Shown here: positions 16,913 through 26,219 of the stretch, one piece after another | Numbering within the stretch: position 1 is the first letter of the stretch | Layout: each line of letters opens with the position of its first letter | Origin: Methylococcales bacterium | GTDB lineage: Bacteria > Pseudomonadota > Gammaproteobacteria > Methylococcales > Methylomonadaceae | Assembly (NCBI GenBank): GCA_030654015.1 | Contig: JAURYI010000030.1 | Coordinates: 1-45,446, forward strand | Length of the DNA: 45,446 bases | Reading direction: 5' to 3' | Notes under the pieces: model-generated | What the model was told of the DNA's origin: nothing | The model's database searches: none | The model's input: the letters and a program-made list of their open reading frames with translations, nothing else | Program-made: the position numbers and the translations under genes

Positions 16913-17545
16913 ATGAACAGCTCCTCTGCTTACCACGCCTGCCCTGAGTGTGATTTATTACTCAAGGCGACATTACCTGACGTGGGTGAAAAAGCCCATT
17001 GCCCACGTTGCGGTTTATTGCTGGCTCGCCCGCATAAACAAAGTGTCGAACGCACCTTTGCCTTATCCATTGCGGGGATTATCTTGTTTTTCCCTGCCAA
17101 TTTATTGCCTATGGTGGGCATCACCATGATGGGCAATGCCAACACGGGAATATTGTTCTCTGGCGTACTGGCGTTATTCAACGAAGGGCTGCAAGCCGTT
17201 GCTGTCGTGGTATTTTTGGCAAGTATTTTGTTTCCGCTGGTACATATCAGTTTATCGTTACTCATCAGCGGGCATCTTTATTTTAATCTTGCTAATCGTT
17301 ATTTAGCGCACTGGATGCGCTGGATGCACCATTTAGATGAATGGGTTATGCTGGAAGTCTATATGCTGAGTATTATTGTGGCGTGCGTTAAGCTCATGTC
17401 GATTGCACAACTCAAATTGGGCTGGGGTCTGTACGCCTTTGTCGCGCTTATCGTTATCAACACCCTGCTGACCAGCGGTCTGGATGAAGCATTATTCTGG
17501 CAACGCATCGAACAATTGCGCACAAGGAAAAACAATGCAAACTAA
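16913..17545 (+). CDS. pqiA: PqiA-domain integral membrane protein (first of two)
   Basis: 210 aa, one PqiA/LetA unit: an N-terminal zinc-ribbon-like part with CPEC (10-13) and CPRC (30-33), then four hydrophobic segments. E. coli PqiA and LetA join two such units in one chain; here they are separate overlapping genes. PqiA-type proteins sit in the inner membrane and work with the MCE protein PqiB in lipid transport across the envelope. It opens a four-gene operon (pqiA-pqiA-pqiB-pqiC) whose members overlap or nearly touch. Confidence 0.88.
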   Translation: MNSSSAYHACPECDLLLKATLPDVGEKAHCPRCGLLLARPHKQSVERTFALSIAGIILFFPANLLPMVGITMMGNANTGILFSGVLALFNEGLQAVAVVVFLASILFPLVHISLSLLISGHLYFNLANRYLAHWMRWMHHLDEWVMLEVYMLSIIVACVKLMSIAQLKLGWGLYAFVALIVINTLLTSGLDEALFWQRIEQLRTRKNNAN

Positions 17546-18155
17546 AACCAATGCACTCAGCCAAGGATTGATACGCTGCCACGACTGCGGCTATCTGGTA
17601 AAAACAGAGACGAAAATGTCATCCTGTCCGCGCTGTGATGGTCATCTACACGCACGAAATCCGCATAGTTTGCAACGCACTACCGCGTTATTGCTCAGTA
17701 GTTTTTTATTGTATATTCCCGCCAATATTTTCCCGATTATGATGGTTAATCAATTCGGTGCGGGCGAACCGCATACCATTACGGGCGGCATTGTTGATTT
17801 AATAGACAGCGGCATGATTCCTATCGCCATGCTGGTATTAGTGGCGAGTATTCTTGTTCCTGCCTCAAAGTTGATTGGTATCAGCCTGCTCTTGCTGTGT
17901 GCGCATTTTCGCTGGCAGGTGAATGCGCGTCGCTGGACAACGATGTATCGAATGATTGCTTTTGTCGGGCGATGGTCGATGCTGGATATTTTTATGATTT
18001 CTATTCTGGTCGATTTAGTTAATTTCAGCGGCGTACAAATTATTGCAGGGCCTGCGGCAACCGCCTTTGCCGCTGTGGTGATATTGACGATGTTTGCCGC
18101 TGAAAATTTCGATCCGCGTTTACTCTGGGATAACCAACAAAATAGTTATGAATGA
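17535..18155 (+). CDS. pqiA: PqiA-domain integral membrane protein (second of two)
   Basis: 206 aa, starting at the ATG at 17535, which has an AGGA ribosome-binding site and overlaps the first pqiA by 11 bp; an earlier in-frame start at 17484 lies inside that gene. It has its own zinc-ribbon cysteines, CHDC (15-18) and CPRC (31-34), and four membrane segments with the PANIFPIM motif typical of PqiA. Together with the first gene it reconstitutes the two-unit PqiA found as one protein elsewhere. Confidence 0.87.
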   Translation: MQTKTNALSQGLIRCHDCGYLVKTETKMSSCPRCDGHLHARNPHSLQRTTALLLSSFLLYIPANIFPIMMVNQFGAGEPHTITGGIVDLIDSGMIPIAMLVLVASILVPASKLIGISLLLLCAHFRWQVNARRWTTMYRMIAFVGRWSMLDIFMISILVDLVNFSGVQIIAGPAATAFAAVVILTMFAAENFDPRLLWDNQQNSYE

Positions 18156-19755
18156 TTTTATCGACCCACCTTACGAAGCCGCTGATGTGGCTATCAATAA
18201 AAAACGCGAATTACCGTTAATCTGGTTATTACCTTTGTGCGCCTTAATAGTGAGCAGCTGGCTGATTTACAAATCAGTGTCCGATAAAGGGCCGGTCATT
18301 ACCATCAATTTTACCAGTGCAGACGGACTGGAAGTCGATAAAACGAAAATCAAATATCTGGATGTGGAAATCGGCAAAGTCACCGCTATTTCTATTAATG
18401 AGGATTTAAAAACCATCGCCGTCACCGCGCAAATGAACAAAAACACCGATGACTACTTAACCAATAATACCCAATTCTGGGTAGTCCGTCCGCAAATCGG
18501 TTTAGGCGGCGTATCGGGTTTAGGCACGCTGTTATCGGGTGCTTACATTGCCATTAAGCCCGAACAAGGCAAGCACGAACATCACTTTACAGGACTCGCC
18601 ATACCGCCTGTATTAGCCACCAATGAACTGGGCAAGCAGTTCATACTGGAAACGCTCAATATCGGTTCGATGAGTTCGGGTACGCCGATCAGTTTTCACG
18701 GCATCATCGTCGGTAAAGTGCTTAATTATGAATTAACCGACAATGCCGAACATATTAAATTAAATATTTTCATTAAAGCCCCTTACGACCAGTTTATTCG
18801 CAAAGATACCCGCTTTTGGATAGACAGCGGTATTGATTTATCAGCAGGTGCAGATGGCTTTAAAGTCAGAACCGGGCCTTTAGTCGCGTTATTGAGTGGC
18901 GGCATTGCGTTTCGTACCTCCGCCAATGACAAACCAGAAGATGTTGCCGCTGAAAACACCGTCTTTCGATTATTTGATGATTATGATGAATCCACTCAAG
19001 TGGTTTATCACAAGACCGAAAAAGTCGTGATGTATTTCAGCGGTTCAGTACGCGGTTTAGCAGTGGATGCACCTGTGTTATTACGCGGCATTCCCATTGG
19101 CAAAGTCACCGATATTAAACTGGAAATAGACGCGAAAACCGTTGATATACGCATTCCCGTTATCGTTGAAGTAGAGCCTGACCGCGTTAGAGTCATCAAC
19201 AAACAAGGCGAATTGACCGTTAAAGATAATATAACGCGATTGATTAATGAAGGCTTACGCGCCCAGCTACAAACAGGCAACCTGCTTACGGGGCAATTAT
19301 TTGTTGCTCTGGATTTATTTCCAAAAAGCAAAATCGTTACCCATCAGAATGACACAGGCTATCCAGAATTTCCCACCACGCCCAACACCTTGGATCAAAT
19401 TACCCATTCTGCGCAGGCAATTATGGATAAAGTCTCCAAACTGCCGTTGGATGAAACCGTAGCAGAAGCGAACAAGACCTTGAAATCCTTACAAGTCACC
19501 GCTAAAGAAGCCGACAAAGCCTTAATTTCTATTAAAGGCACACTGGGCAATGCGGACAAAGCCATGCAAGCCGCTGATAAAACCATGAATTCCGCACATC
19601 AGGCATTAAGCACCTTAGAACCCGGTTCAACCACGCAGTATGAATTGCACCAGTTGCTGCAAGGACTGACGCAGACCGCAAGCTCGGTTAAACAACTGAC
19701 CGATTATCTGGAACAACACCCTGATTCTCTCATTCGCGGCAAAGAAAAGGAGTAA
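18148..19755 (+). CDS. pqiB: PqiB-type MCE protein (three MCE domains)
   Basis: 535 aa with one N-terminal transmembrane helix (about 23-41) and three MCE/MlaD domains, recognised by their ends YLDVEIGKV, HGIIVGKV and RGIPIGKV. A helical C-terminal region (about 430-530) follows, as in PqiB, where it forms a needle-like channel bridging inner and outer membranes. Start at ATG 18148 overlaps the second pqiA by 8 bp; the in-frame extension to 18094 is inside pqiA. Three MCE domains match PqiB rather than the seven of LetB or the single one of MlaD. Confidence 0.92.
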   Translation: MNDFIDPPYEAADVAINKKRELPLIWLLPLCALIVSSWLIYKSVSDKGPVITINFTSADGLEVDKTKIKYLDVEIGKVTAISINEDLKTIAVTAQMNKNTDDYLTNNTQFWVVRPQIGLGGVSGLGTLLSGAYIAIKPEQGKHEHHFTGLAIPPVLATNELGKQFILETLNIGSMSSGTPISFHGIIVGKVLNYELTDNAEHIKLNIFIKAPYDQFIRKDTRFWIDSGIDLSAGADGFKVRTGPLVALLSGGIAFRTSANDKPEDVAAENTVFRLFDDYDESTQVVYHKTEKVVMYFSGSVRGLAVDAPVLLRGIPIGKVTDIKLEIDAKTVDIRIPVIVEVEPDRVRVINKQGELTVKDNITRLINEGLRAQLQTGNLLTGQLFVALDLFPKSKIVTHQNDTGYPEFPTTPNTLDQITHSAQAIMDKVSKLPLDETVAEANKTLKSLQVTAKEADKALISIKGTLGNADKAMQAADKTMNSAHQALSTLEPGSTTQYELHQLLQGLTQTASSVKQLTDYLEQHPDSLIRGKEKE

Positions 19756-19760
19756 TAATA

Positions 19761-20363
19761 ATGTCCAATACTTATTTAAACGGCTGTATCGCGCTGGTGC
19801 TGGGCAGTCTGCTGACGGCTTGTGCAACACCGCCCACGCAATTTTATCAACTGGAAGCAACCAGCCCGCCGCCGGTCACCAGCACTACAACAGCAAAAAA
19901 AATGCTGATCGGCATCGGGCCGTTATCCTTACCCGCTCTGGTGGATCGCAAGCAAATAGTGACGCGCGGTGCAAACAACGCCATACAACTGGCAGAATTT
20001 CACCAATGGGCAACGCCGCTGCAAGACAATGTGCTGAATGTATTAAGCAAAAATATCGCCGCCCAACACAGCAATGCCATCGTGAGAAGCTATCCGTGGA
20101 GTGTGTATGGAGAAATGAATTATCGGGTGATTATTGACATCAGCCGCTTCGACAGCCAACTGGGTAAATCGGCGAACCTTGAAGCAAGCTGGGCAATCAT
20201 GAGTGAAAAAAACCATACTATTATCAGTAATGGACAAACCAATATCGAACAACACATGAATGATGCCAGTTACAACAGCGCGGTATCGGCACTGAACAAA
20301 TTACTGGATACGTTCAGCCAGCAAATCTCCTTGGCATTACATCAAATTCCGCAAAAGGAGTGA
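19761..20363 (+). CDS. pqiC: PqiC-type outer-membrane lipoprotein (ABC-type transport auxiliary lipoprotein)
   Basis: 200 aa with a lipoprotein signal ending LLTAC (lipid-anchored Cys21) followed by ATPPTQFYQLEA, the usual opening of PqiC/DUF330 proteins. IGIGPLSLPALVDRKQIV is the conserved core. PqiC forms the outer-membrane-side ring that receives the PqiB tunnel. It starts 5 bp after pqiB, with an AAGGAG in the pqiB end as ribosome-binding site. It is convergent with the diguanylate cyclase, 19 bp away. Confidence 0.9.
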   Translation: MSNTYLNGCIALVLGSLLTACATPPTQFYQLEATSPPPVTSTTTAKKMLIGIGPLSLPALVDRKQIVTRGANNAIQLAEFHQWATPLQDNVLNVLSKNIAAQHSNAIVRSYPWSVYGEMNYRVIIDISRFDSQLGKSANLEASWAIMSEKNHTIISNGQTNIEQHMNDASYNSAVSALNKLLDTFSQQISLALHQIPQKE

Positions 20364-20382
20364 ATTCCAAACGATAATTCAG

Positions 20383-21306
20383 CTATTTTTGCGCCAATTC
20401 ATCATACACAACAACCTGATTTTTGCCGTGTGCCTTGGCGAAGTACAGCGCGTCATCGGCATTTTTAACCACGCTTATCATGGTATCGTTGGGTGTGCAA
20501 TGCGTCACACCCAGACTGCAACTGCAATGCCCCACCGTCGCAAAATCGTGATTAGCAATAATAGTGCATAATTTTTCCACGAAAAACTTCGTGTCATCCA
20601 TGCTTTTTACATGAGGCGTAATAATCATAAACTCTTCACCGCCCCAGCGACCAAAACAATCGAACTGGCGAATGTTACTGCTGATTAAGCGCGTCATTTC
20701 AACTAATACCGTATCACCCACCAAATGCCCGTGTGTGTCATTGATTTTTTTAAAATCATCAATATCAAGCAATACCACGCTGAATAAGCTCTGATACCGC
20801 TCCATATTATAAATCTGCTCGGCTAATACATGATTGAGATGACTGCGATTGAATACTTTAGTGAGTTCATCATGTCTGTTTATTTCCATGAGTTCTTTAT
20901 TTTTGAGTGCTAATAATGCGTGCGCTTCGGCTAATTGATTCTGCATTACTTTTGACGCGCTAATATCAACCTCAATGGTATATTTAACGACTCGTCCATC
21001 AGGCCAGCATAAGGTTTTTTCATGATGCTGATACCAGCGTTCATTATATTCATTGAAGCGTTCAAAAATCAGGGTTTTATTATTCGGTTTACCCTGTTCG
21101 TCAATTAACTGCTGAATTTTGCAGTAATAACAGGGCGAATCTTCTTTATAAATAGCCTCATAACACGCTTTGTTATCCCAATCGCCGTGCGTTTCTCTAT
21201 AAGTGCGATTGGCGAATACCATTTCATAGGTTTCAATATCAACCACATAAACCCCGAACGGGATCATTTCAAACAAGGCTTCAAAAAGGTGATTTTCTAT
21301 CATCAT
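20383..21306 (-). CDS. PAS-GGDEF diguanylate cyclase
   Basis: 307 aa without signal peptide or membrane helix, so cytosolic. Residues about 5-120 form a PAS domain with three closely placed cysteines (Cys48, Cys59, Cys62; CYEAIYKEDSPCYYC), which could hold a metal or act as a redox switch. A coiled linker (120-145) leads to a GGDEF domain with GGEEF at 222-226 and an I-site RQFD at 213-216, both intact, so it should make c-di-GMP under product control. It is last of a four-gene operon; its start overlaps the CheY gene stop by 4 bp, so output of the upstream phosphorelay is probably c-di-GMP. Confidence 0.9.
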   Translation of the reverse strand: MMIENHLFEALFEMIPFGVYVVDIETYEMVFANRTYRETHGDWDNKACYEAIYKEDSPCYYCKIQQLIDEQGKPNNKTLIFERFNEYNERWYQHHEKTLCWPDGRVVKYTIEVDISASKVMQNQLAEAHALLALKNKELMEINRHDELTKVFNRSHLNHVLAEQIYNMERYQSLFSVVLLDIDDFKKINDTHGHLVGDTVLVEMTRLISSNIRQFDCFGRWGGEEFMIITPHVKSMDDTKFFVEKLCTIIANHDFATVGHCSCSLGVTHCTPNDTMISVVKNADDALYFAKAHGKNQVVVYDELAQK

Positions 21307-21680
21307 AATTTATATTTTTCATAAACCTGAGCAATCATATTTGCCAGTTTATCGGCTTTAATGGGTTTTAAAATATAACCTTTTGCCCCTGCCTCAATCG
21401 ACTCTATCACCATTTGTTCCTGCCCGTGTGCAGTCACCATAATAATTAATGCCTCAGGGAAAACATTCAGAATTTGTTGCGTGGCTTCTATGCCGTCCAT
21501 ATCGGGCATGGTAATATCCATCGTCACCATATCGGGTTGATATTGTTGATAATAAGCTAATGCGTCCGCGCCTGTTTTGCAGGAACAGATAACTGAATGC
21601 CCTATTTGTTCCAAGAGTTGCGTTATTTTCTTGATAGTAATGGAGGAATCATCAACCACCATAAAACGTAAGTTGTTCAT
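21303..21680 (-). CDS. CheY-like single-domain response regulator
   Basis: 125 aa receiver domain only. The acidic pair is Asp10/Asp11, phospho-acceptor Asp55 (VTMDITMPDMDG), Thr83 (MVTAHG) and Lys105 (LKPIK). No output domain, so it must act by protein contact. It lies between a CheX-like phosphatase gene (9 bp upstream) and the diguanylate cyclase (4-bp overlap). It is the likely acceptor of the phosphoryl group from the kinase encoded first in the operon. Confidence 0.93.
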   Translation of the reverse strand: MNNLRFMVVDDSSITIKKITQLLEQIGHSVICSCKTGADALAYYQQYQPDMVTMDITMPDMDGIEATQQILNVFPEALIIMVTAHGQEQMVIESIEAGAKGYILKPIKADKLANMIAQVYEKYKL

Positions 21681-21689
21681 GTATTGCTC

Positions 21690-22193
21690 CTACGATCCAT
21701 CTTGTATCAAGCAGTCAATCAAATAAACATCGACTACGCCGTATTGCGTTATTAAATGGGTTCGATAAACCAGAGAATGTCGCCGACACCCTATTTGTTT
21801 AGCCGCAGTAATAACAATCGGTGGCGACATAGTGATCTTCTTGTTGTTATCATTAATATCCGCCAATGTATTACCCACAAGAATATTGACAATATCACCC
21901 GCACTATCAAGCATCGCCTCTTCCTGCTCATCGTCATCTAACGTCAATTCAGCGGTATAACGCGCGAATACTTCATTGAACAGGCTTTCATCATAACTTA
22001 AGGCAACGAACATTTTAACACTGCCTTCCAGACTAATCAGCGAGGTTAAATAGTTCAACTGCATTTTTTGCAAGGTATTAGATGCCAACACGCTATCAAT
22101 AGTTGCAATCGCCAATTCAGTATTTAAAAAATCCACCATCCGACAGGATAATTTATCTATTAAATCAGGAAAATTAAATTGCGCATCTGCCAT
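21690..22193 (-). CDS. CheX/CheC-type phosphatase-like protein
   Basis: 167 aa of the CheX family, which dephosphorylates CheY-P. The diagnostic stretch is DSAGDIVNILVGNTLADI (96-113): the usual Glu-x-x-Asn catalytic pair appears as Asp100-x-x-Asn103, and the Gly-Asn after it is kept. The Glu-to-Asp change might slow catalysis. A second helix pair of CheC is not evident, supporting CheX. The gene starts 3 bp after the kinase stop and ends 9 bp before the CheY gene, so it would reset the receiver in this relay. Confidence 0.8.
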   Translation of the reverse strand: MADAQFNFPDLIDKLSCRMVDFLNTELAIATIDSVLASNTLQKMQLNYLTSLISLEGSVKMFVALSYDESLFNEVFARYTAELTLDDDEQEEAMLDSAGDIVNILVGNTLADINDNNKKITMSPPIVITAAKQIGCRRHSLVYRTHLITQYGVVDVYLIDCLIQDGS

Positions 22194-22196
22194 GTT

Positions 22197-24908
22197 TTAA
22201 TACTCTTCAATTAACAGTGAATCATTCAAAGGGAGCGTGAACGTAAAACAAGTCCCCAGCCCGAAAAAGTTGTCCACTATAACACTACCGTGTATTTTTG
22301 CTAATTCTGCGTACACAGCGGCTAAACCGACACCCTGCCCTGAGATTAACGACACATCATGAGCCGTTGATAAGCCTTGGTCAAACATCAGCATCAACGC
22401 CTGTTGCTCTGAAAAATTATCCAGTTGCGCTTGCGTATATCGCCCTGATTCCAGACATTTTTGCTTGAGTTCATCCGTGTCGATGCCTGTACCATCATCG
22501 GCTATCGTGACAATAAGATTATGCTGTTCCTGAGTGACGCGACAGCTTATCCTGCCAAATGCGGCTTTACTTGCGGCTTCGCGTTCTTCGGGTGTTTCAA
22601 TACCATGATCAACACTGTTGCGGAACAGATGAATCAAGGCTTTGCTGAACCCGTAAAAATAATCAGGGTCAACTAATATACTGTCACCTTCAATGGTAAA
22701 TTCAGCAACACGCTTGTGTAAGCGCGTCGCTAATGTTTGTACGGTTTTGGGATAGCTGGTCAACAGCGATTTAAAATCCACAAAACGCAAGCGTTGCATT
22801 TTATGAACAAGCTCTGCAATATTATCAGAGGCTAACGGCAGCTGAGTCATTAGCTGTCTGGCAAAGGCAATACTGTCTTTTAGAGCGTGTTCCGAGATTT
22901 TAATATGCCCTTGCTGGTCGAAATAATGCTCACCTAACACCGCGTGTAAATACTGTAAATCGCGTTGAAAATGTGCCGCTAAATTATATGTCAGCCATAA
23001 TTGCGTCAATTCGCTTTCAGTACACTGCGCTTGCGTCCTCAGGCGCGATAAATCGGCTTCTAACTGGTGTAAAACGTTGGGGCTATGCAATAAGGCTTTT
23101 TGTAAAAACACGCCTTTGAACGTATGAATTTTACGATATAACTGATCAATCTTATTCATCATACTGCCCGATTGCTCAACAATAGCTGAATAGCCATGAC
23201 TAATAAAGGCTTGATAATCCTGTTGTAAATCAAAAAATTCTTTCGGTTCTGACACTACTTCAACAATAAACAGCAAATGTTTTTTCTCATCTATTAATTG
23301 CTGTTTTAATGCCTCTGCTTCGGTAATATCGACCATTTTCATCATCATGGTATGATTCGACAGCGGCTTATAGGAGGCGGCAATCCTTTTTTTCTGGAGT
23401 TTAAATTCGGCGGGTAATAAAGACAGCAACATATCTTGTTTAAATGTATCGGTTGTTTGCAAAATTCGCTGCATATTGTTTGCAAAATTCGCCTGCTGGA
23501 TAGGCTGGTCTGGAAACAGTAATAAATTAATCGCTTTGCCGACAATATTGTCCCCGAATAGTTGATTACACTCTTCGCTATAACCCTCATCAATGGTCAT
23601 CTGGACATTAAACGCTAAAAACCCTTCACCCGAACTATTCAGCAAGGTTTGTAATTTTTCCAGCGTGCTATTTAAACGGGCGGTTCTTACTGCCACCTGC
23701 TCTTCCAACAGTCTGTTAGTCTGCTCCAACTGCTCAATAAATTGTTGCTTCTGTTGCTGATTTTTCTCAATTTCCGCCGTGATTTCCGCTCTCAAACGTT
23801 TATTCAACCGCGCTCTTTGTACGCTCAAACCCCAAAATAATAATAACGCACCGCTTAATGCGGCGATACCGCCGTAAAAAATGATTAAATCAGGACGTGG
23901 ATTTTTTTCATACATAAAACCTTTTAACGGGAAATTGGCAGGTAATAACCCCAATTCACTGTAAGTGTTGGCAATATGCCGCCAGCGTCCTTCGTGCATA
24001 TAACCCATTTCCACTAATTTAGGCTGTATCAACGGTAACATTTGCTGGTGCTGAAACAACAAATGTTCGCGCGTATACCGTTGCGAATATTGATTTAAAA
24101 TCAGATGAATCATTTCCTCGGGATGATCCATTGCATACAACCAACCTTTAATACTGGCATCAACAAATTTTTTGACTTGTTGCGGGTGTTTTTTAAGATA
24201 CCCTTCGGTGGTGAATAAATTGTCGCCGTAAAAATCAATCCCACCTTCACGCGGGGAAAACAATCCGTAAGGAATATTTTTTTCCTGTAAATAAAATGGT
24301 TCATCGGTCGAATACACCGCCATCATATCAATGTCATCTTTAATGAGTGCATTGACATTATCGGTCAGTGTTGTTTTAGTGAAAGCACCCGTATCAAGAC
24401 GTTCATTACGCAAAAAGCCCTCTATTTCCCCTTCAAAAGCAAAATCCAGCGCGACTTTTTTACCGACAATATCGTGAATACTGTCAATTTTTCCGCCTTT
24501 TTTATACATCAACGTAATGGGTGAATGCTGAAAAATAACCGCTAACACCACGACTTTTTGCTGCTTCGCTCGTTGCAATAATAAATCGCTGGTACCGACA
24601 CCGAATTCAGTTTCACCTGTCAGCACTTTGTCGATTAAATTCTGCTCAGGCTTGCCTTCAACAATGGTGACATCAAACCCAGCATCTCGATAATAACCCA
24701 GCTCCTGCGCGGCGTAATAACCCGCAAATTGAAATTGATGCAGCCACTTTAGTTGCAAAGTGACTTTTTCAACGGGCTTGGCGGTTGCTCCATATTTTAA
24801 TTTTTCCAACCACGTCACTACCGACGACGAAACTGACGGTTCAGCACTCGCCGTCGATAATAAACTGCCAGCCGATAATAGGAAGATGAATGTAATGACT
24901 TTTTTCAC
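22197..24908 (-). CDS. Hybrid sensor kinase: NMT1/THI5-like periplasmic binding domain, TM, PAS, Hpt-like and CheA-like ATPase domains
   Basis: 903 aa. Signal peptide (1-22); NMT1/THI5-like ABC-type binding domain (about 45-290; LQLKWLHQFQFAGYYAAQEL); transmembrane helix (about 342-362); coiled coil (365-420); PAS-like domain (about 420-530); Hpt-like segment with probable phospho-His595 in KIHTFKGVFL; CheA-type ATPase with N-box HLFRNSVDHGIETPEER (760-776), DDGTGID (804-810) and SGQGVGL (856-862). No CheW-like P5 domain follows, so it should not join chemoreceptor arrays. The binding domain probably senses a small periplasmic ligand; THI5/NMT1 relatives bind pyrimidine, sulfonate or nitrate-type compounds, but the ligand here is unknown. 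It is first of a four-gene operon and is divergent from pstS. Confidence 0.88.
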   Translation of the reverse strand: MKKVITFIFLLSAGSLLSTASAEPSVSSSVVTWLEKLKYGATAKPVEKVTLQLKWLHQFQFAGYYAAQELGYYRDAGFDVTIVEGKPEQNLIDKVLTGETEFGVGTSDLLLQRAKQQKVVVLAVIFQHSPITLMYKKGGKIDSIHDIVGKKVALDFAFEGEIEGFLRNERLDTGAFTKTTLTDNVNALIKDDIDMMAVYSTDEPFYLQEKNIPYGLFSPREGGIDFYGDNLFTTEGYLKKHPQQVKKFVDASIKGWLYAMDHPEEMIHLILNQYSQRYTREHLLFQHQQMLPLIQPKLVEMGYMHEGRWRHIANTYSELGLLPANFPLKGFMYEKNPRPDLIIFYGGIAALSGALLLFWGLSVQRARLNKRLRAEITAEIEKNQQQKQQFIEQLEQTNRLLEEQVAVRTARLNSTLEKLQTLLNSSGEGFLAFNVQMTIDEGYSEECNQLFGDNIVGKAINLLLFPDQPIQQANFANNMQRILQTTDTFKQDMLLSLLPAEFKLQKKRIAASYKPLSNHTMMMKMVDITEAEALKQQLIDEKKHLLFIVEVVSEPKEFFDLQQDYQAFISHGYSAIVEQSGSMMNKIDQLYRKIHTFKGVFLQKALLHSPNVLHQLEADLSRLRTQAQCTESELTQLWLTYNLAAHFQRDLQYLHAVLGEHYFDQQGHIKISEHALKDSIAFARQLMTQLPLASDNIAELVHKMQRLRFVDFKSLLTSYPKTVQTLATRLHKRVAEFTIEGDSILVDPDYFYGFSKALIHLFRNSVDHGIETPEEREAASKAAFGRISCRVTQEQHNLIVTIADDGTGIDTDELKQKCLESGRYTQAQLDNFSEQQALMLMFDQGLSTAHDVSLISGQGVGLAAVYAELAKIHGSVIVDNFFGLGTCFTFTLPLNDSLLIEEY

Positions 24909-25062
24909 TGCTTACTCTGTTTAGGTAAAACCACTGTCACTATTATCGTTTAACTTAAGATTGCTATGCTAATAAATACTGCACCTTTCCGTTATGAATA
25001 GCTCATCATATAACACCACCAACTATATAAAACCCTCGTAATATCGCGTGATAAATACTATG

Positions 25063-25096
25063 CTGTCATCATTTTGTCATATAAAATTAATATGCT
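25063..25096 (+). promoter_or_regulatory. Pho box and -10 of pstS
   Basis: CTGTCAT (25063-25069), 4 bp, TTGTCAT (25074-25080), then 10 bp to a -10 TATGCT (25091-25096). This is the PhoB-binding geometry of E. coli pstS, with one mismatch in the second half-site. It predicts induction by phosphate limitation. Confidence 0.85.
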
Positions 25097-25146
25097 TGGC
25101 ACTGTTACCACCTGAATATTTTCTATCACACATTGAGAATTGATTA

Positions 25147-26136
25147 ATGAAACTATCTTTTAAAACACAATCACTGGCTGTCGCATTAGGTTTTACTGTT
25201 GCCGCTTTAATCAGCAGTACAGCTGCCGTAGCCGCAGTACAAACCGTTGACGCTGGTGTTCCTGCTTATGAAAAAGCCAGTGGCATTTCTGGTAATTTAT
25301 CCAGTGTCGGCTCTGATACTCTGGCAAACTTGATGACCATGTGGGCAGAAGAGTTTAATCGCGAATATCCGAATGTTAATATTCAAATTCAAGCGGCAGG
25401 TTCTTCTACTGCACCACCTGCATTAACCGAAGGTACTTCAAACTTAGGCCCTATGAGTCGTGAAATGAAAGACGACGAATTAGCCGCGTTTGAAGACAAA
25501 TACGGTTACAAACCCACTGCCGTACCTGTTGCGATTGACGCATTGGCTGTAATGGTCAACAAAGACAACCCCATCAAAGGCTTAACGATTCCACAAGTGG
25601 ATGCTATTTTCTCATCAACGCGTAAATGCGGTCACAGTGCTGACATCGTCAACTGGGGCGATGCAGGTGTTGCGGCATGGGGTTCAAAAAGCATTCAGTT
25701 ATACGGTCGTAACTCAGTATCAGGCACTTACGGCTTTTTCAAAGAAAATGCGTTATGTAAAGGCGATTTCAAAAACAACGTAAATGAACAACCAGGTTCT
25801 GCATCCGTTGTACAATCAGTGACTTCATCCGTCAATGGTGCCGGTTATTCAGGCATGGGTTACACCACTTCAGGCATTAAAATGGTAGGCTTAGCTAAAA
25901 AAGCAGGCGAACCGTTTATTGAAGCCACGCCTGAAAATGCCATCAACGGCAAATACCCGCTGACTCGTTATTTGTATGTTTATGTCAACAAAAAACCTAA
26001 TACTCCATTAGCTCCACTGGATTATGAGTTTATTAAAATGGTCTTGTCAAAAACAGGTCAGCAAGTGGTTATCAAAGACGGCTACATTCCACTGCCTGCT
26101 AAAATAGTTGAAAAAACACTGACTTCATTGAAGTAA
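25147..26136 (+). CDS. pstS: Phosphate ABC transporter, periplasmic phosphate-binding protein
   Basis: 329 aa with a Sec signal peptide (about 1-29). Phosphate-binding blocks include [27 protein letters not shown] and LGPMSREM, and [15 protein letters not shown] in the second lobe. The protein delivers phosphate to PstC/PstA. It is preceded by a Pho box promoter and followed by a strong terminator before pstC, so it may be made in excess over the other components, as is usual for binding proteins. Confidence 0.93.
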   Translation: MKLSFKTQSLAVALGFTVAALISSTAAVAAVQTVDAGVPAYEKASGISGNLSSVGSDTLANLMTMWAEEFNREYPNVNIQIQAAGSSTAPPALTEGTSNLGPMSREMKDDELAAFEDKYGYKPTAVPVAIDALAVMVNKDNPIKGLTIPQVDAIFSSTRKCGHSADIVNWGDAGVAAWGSKSIQLYGRNSVSGTYGFFKENALCKGDFKNNVNEQPGSASVVQSVTSSVNGAGYSGMGYTTSGIKMVGLAKKAGEPFIEATPENAINGKYPLTRYLYVYVNKKPNTPLAPLDYEFIKMVLSKTGQQVVIKDGYIPLPAKIVEKTLTSLK

Positions 26137-26173
26137 GCGTTTGAAAAACCACCCTCAGGGTGAATAAAAAACG

Positions 26174-26214
26174 ACGGCTGGGATTTGTATAACGAATCTC
26201 AGCCGTTTTTTTTT
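26174..26214 (+). terminator. Intrinsic terminator after pstS
   Basis: ACGGCTGGGATT (26174-26185) pairs with AATCTCAGCCGT (26195-26206), one G-U pair, followed by a nine-T run interrupted once. Strong rho-independent terminator. Confidence 0.9.
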
Positions 26215-26219
26215 GTTTT

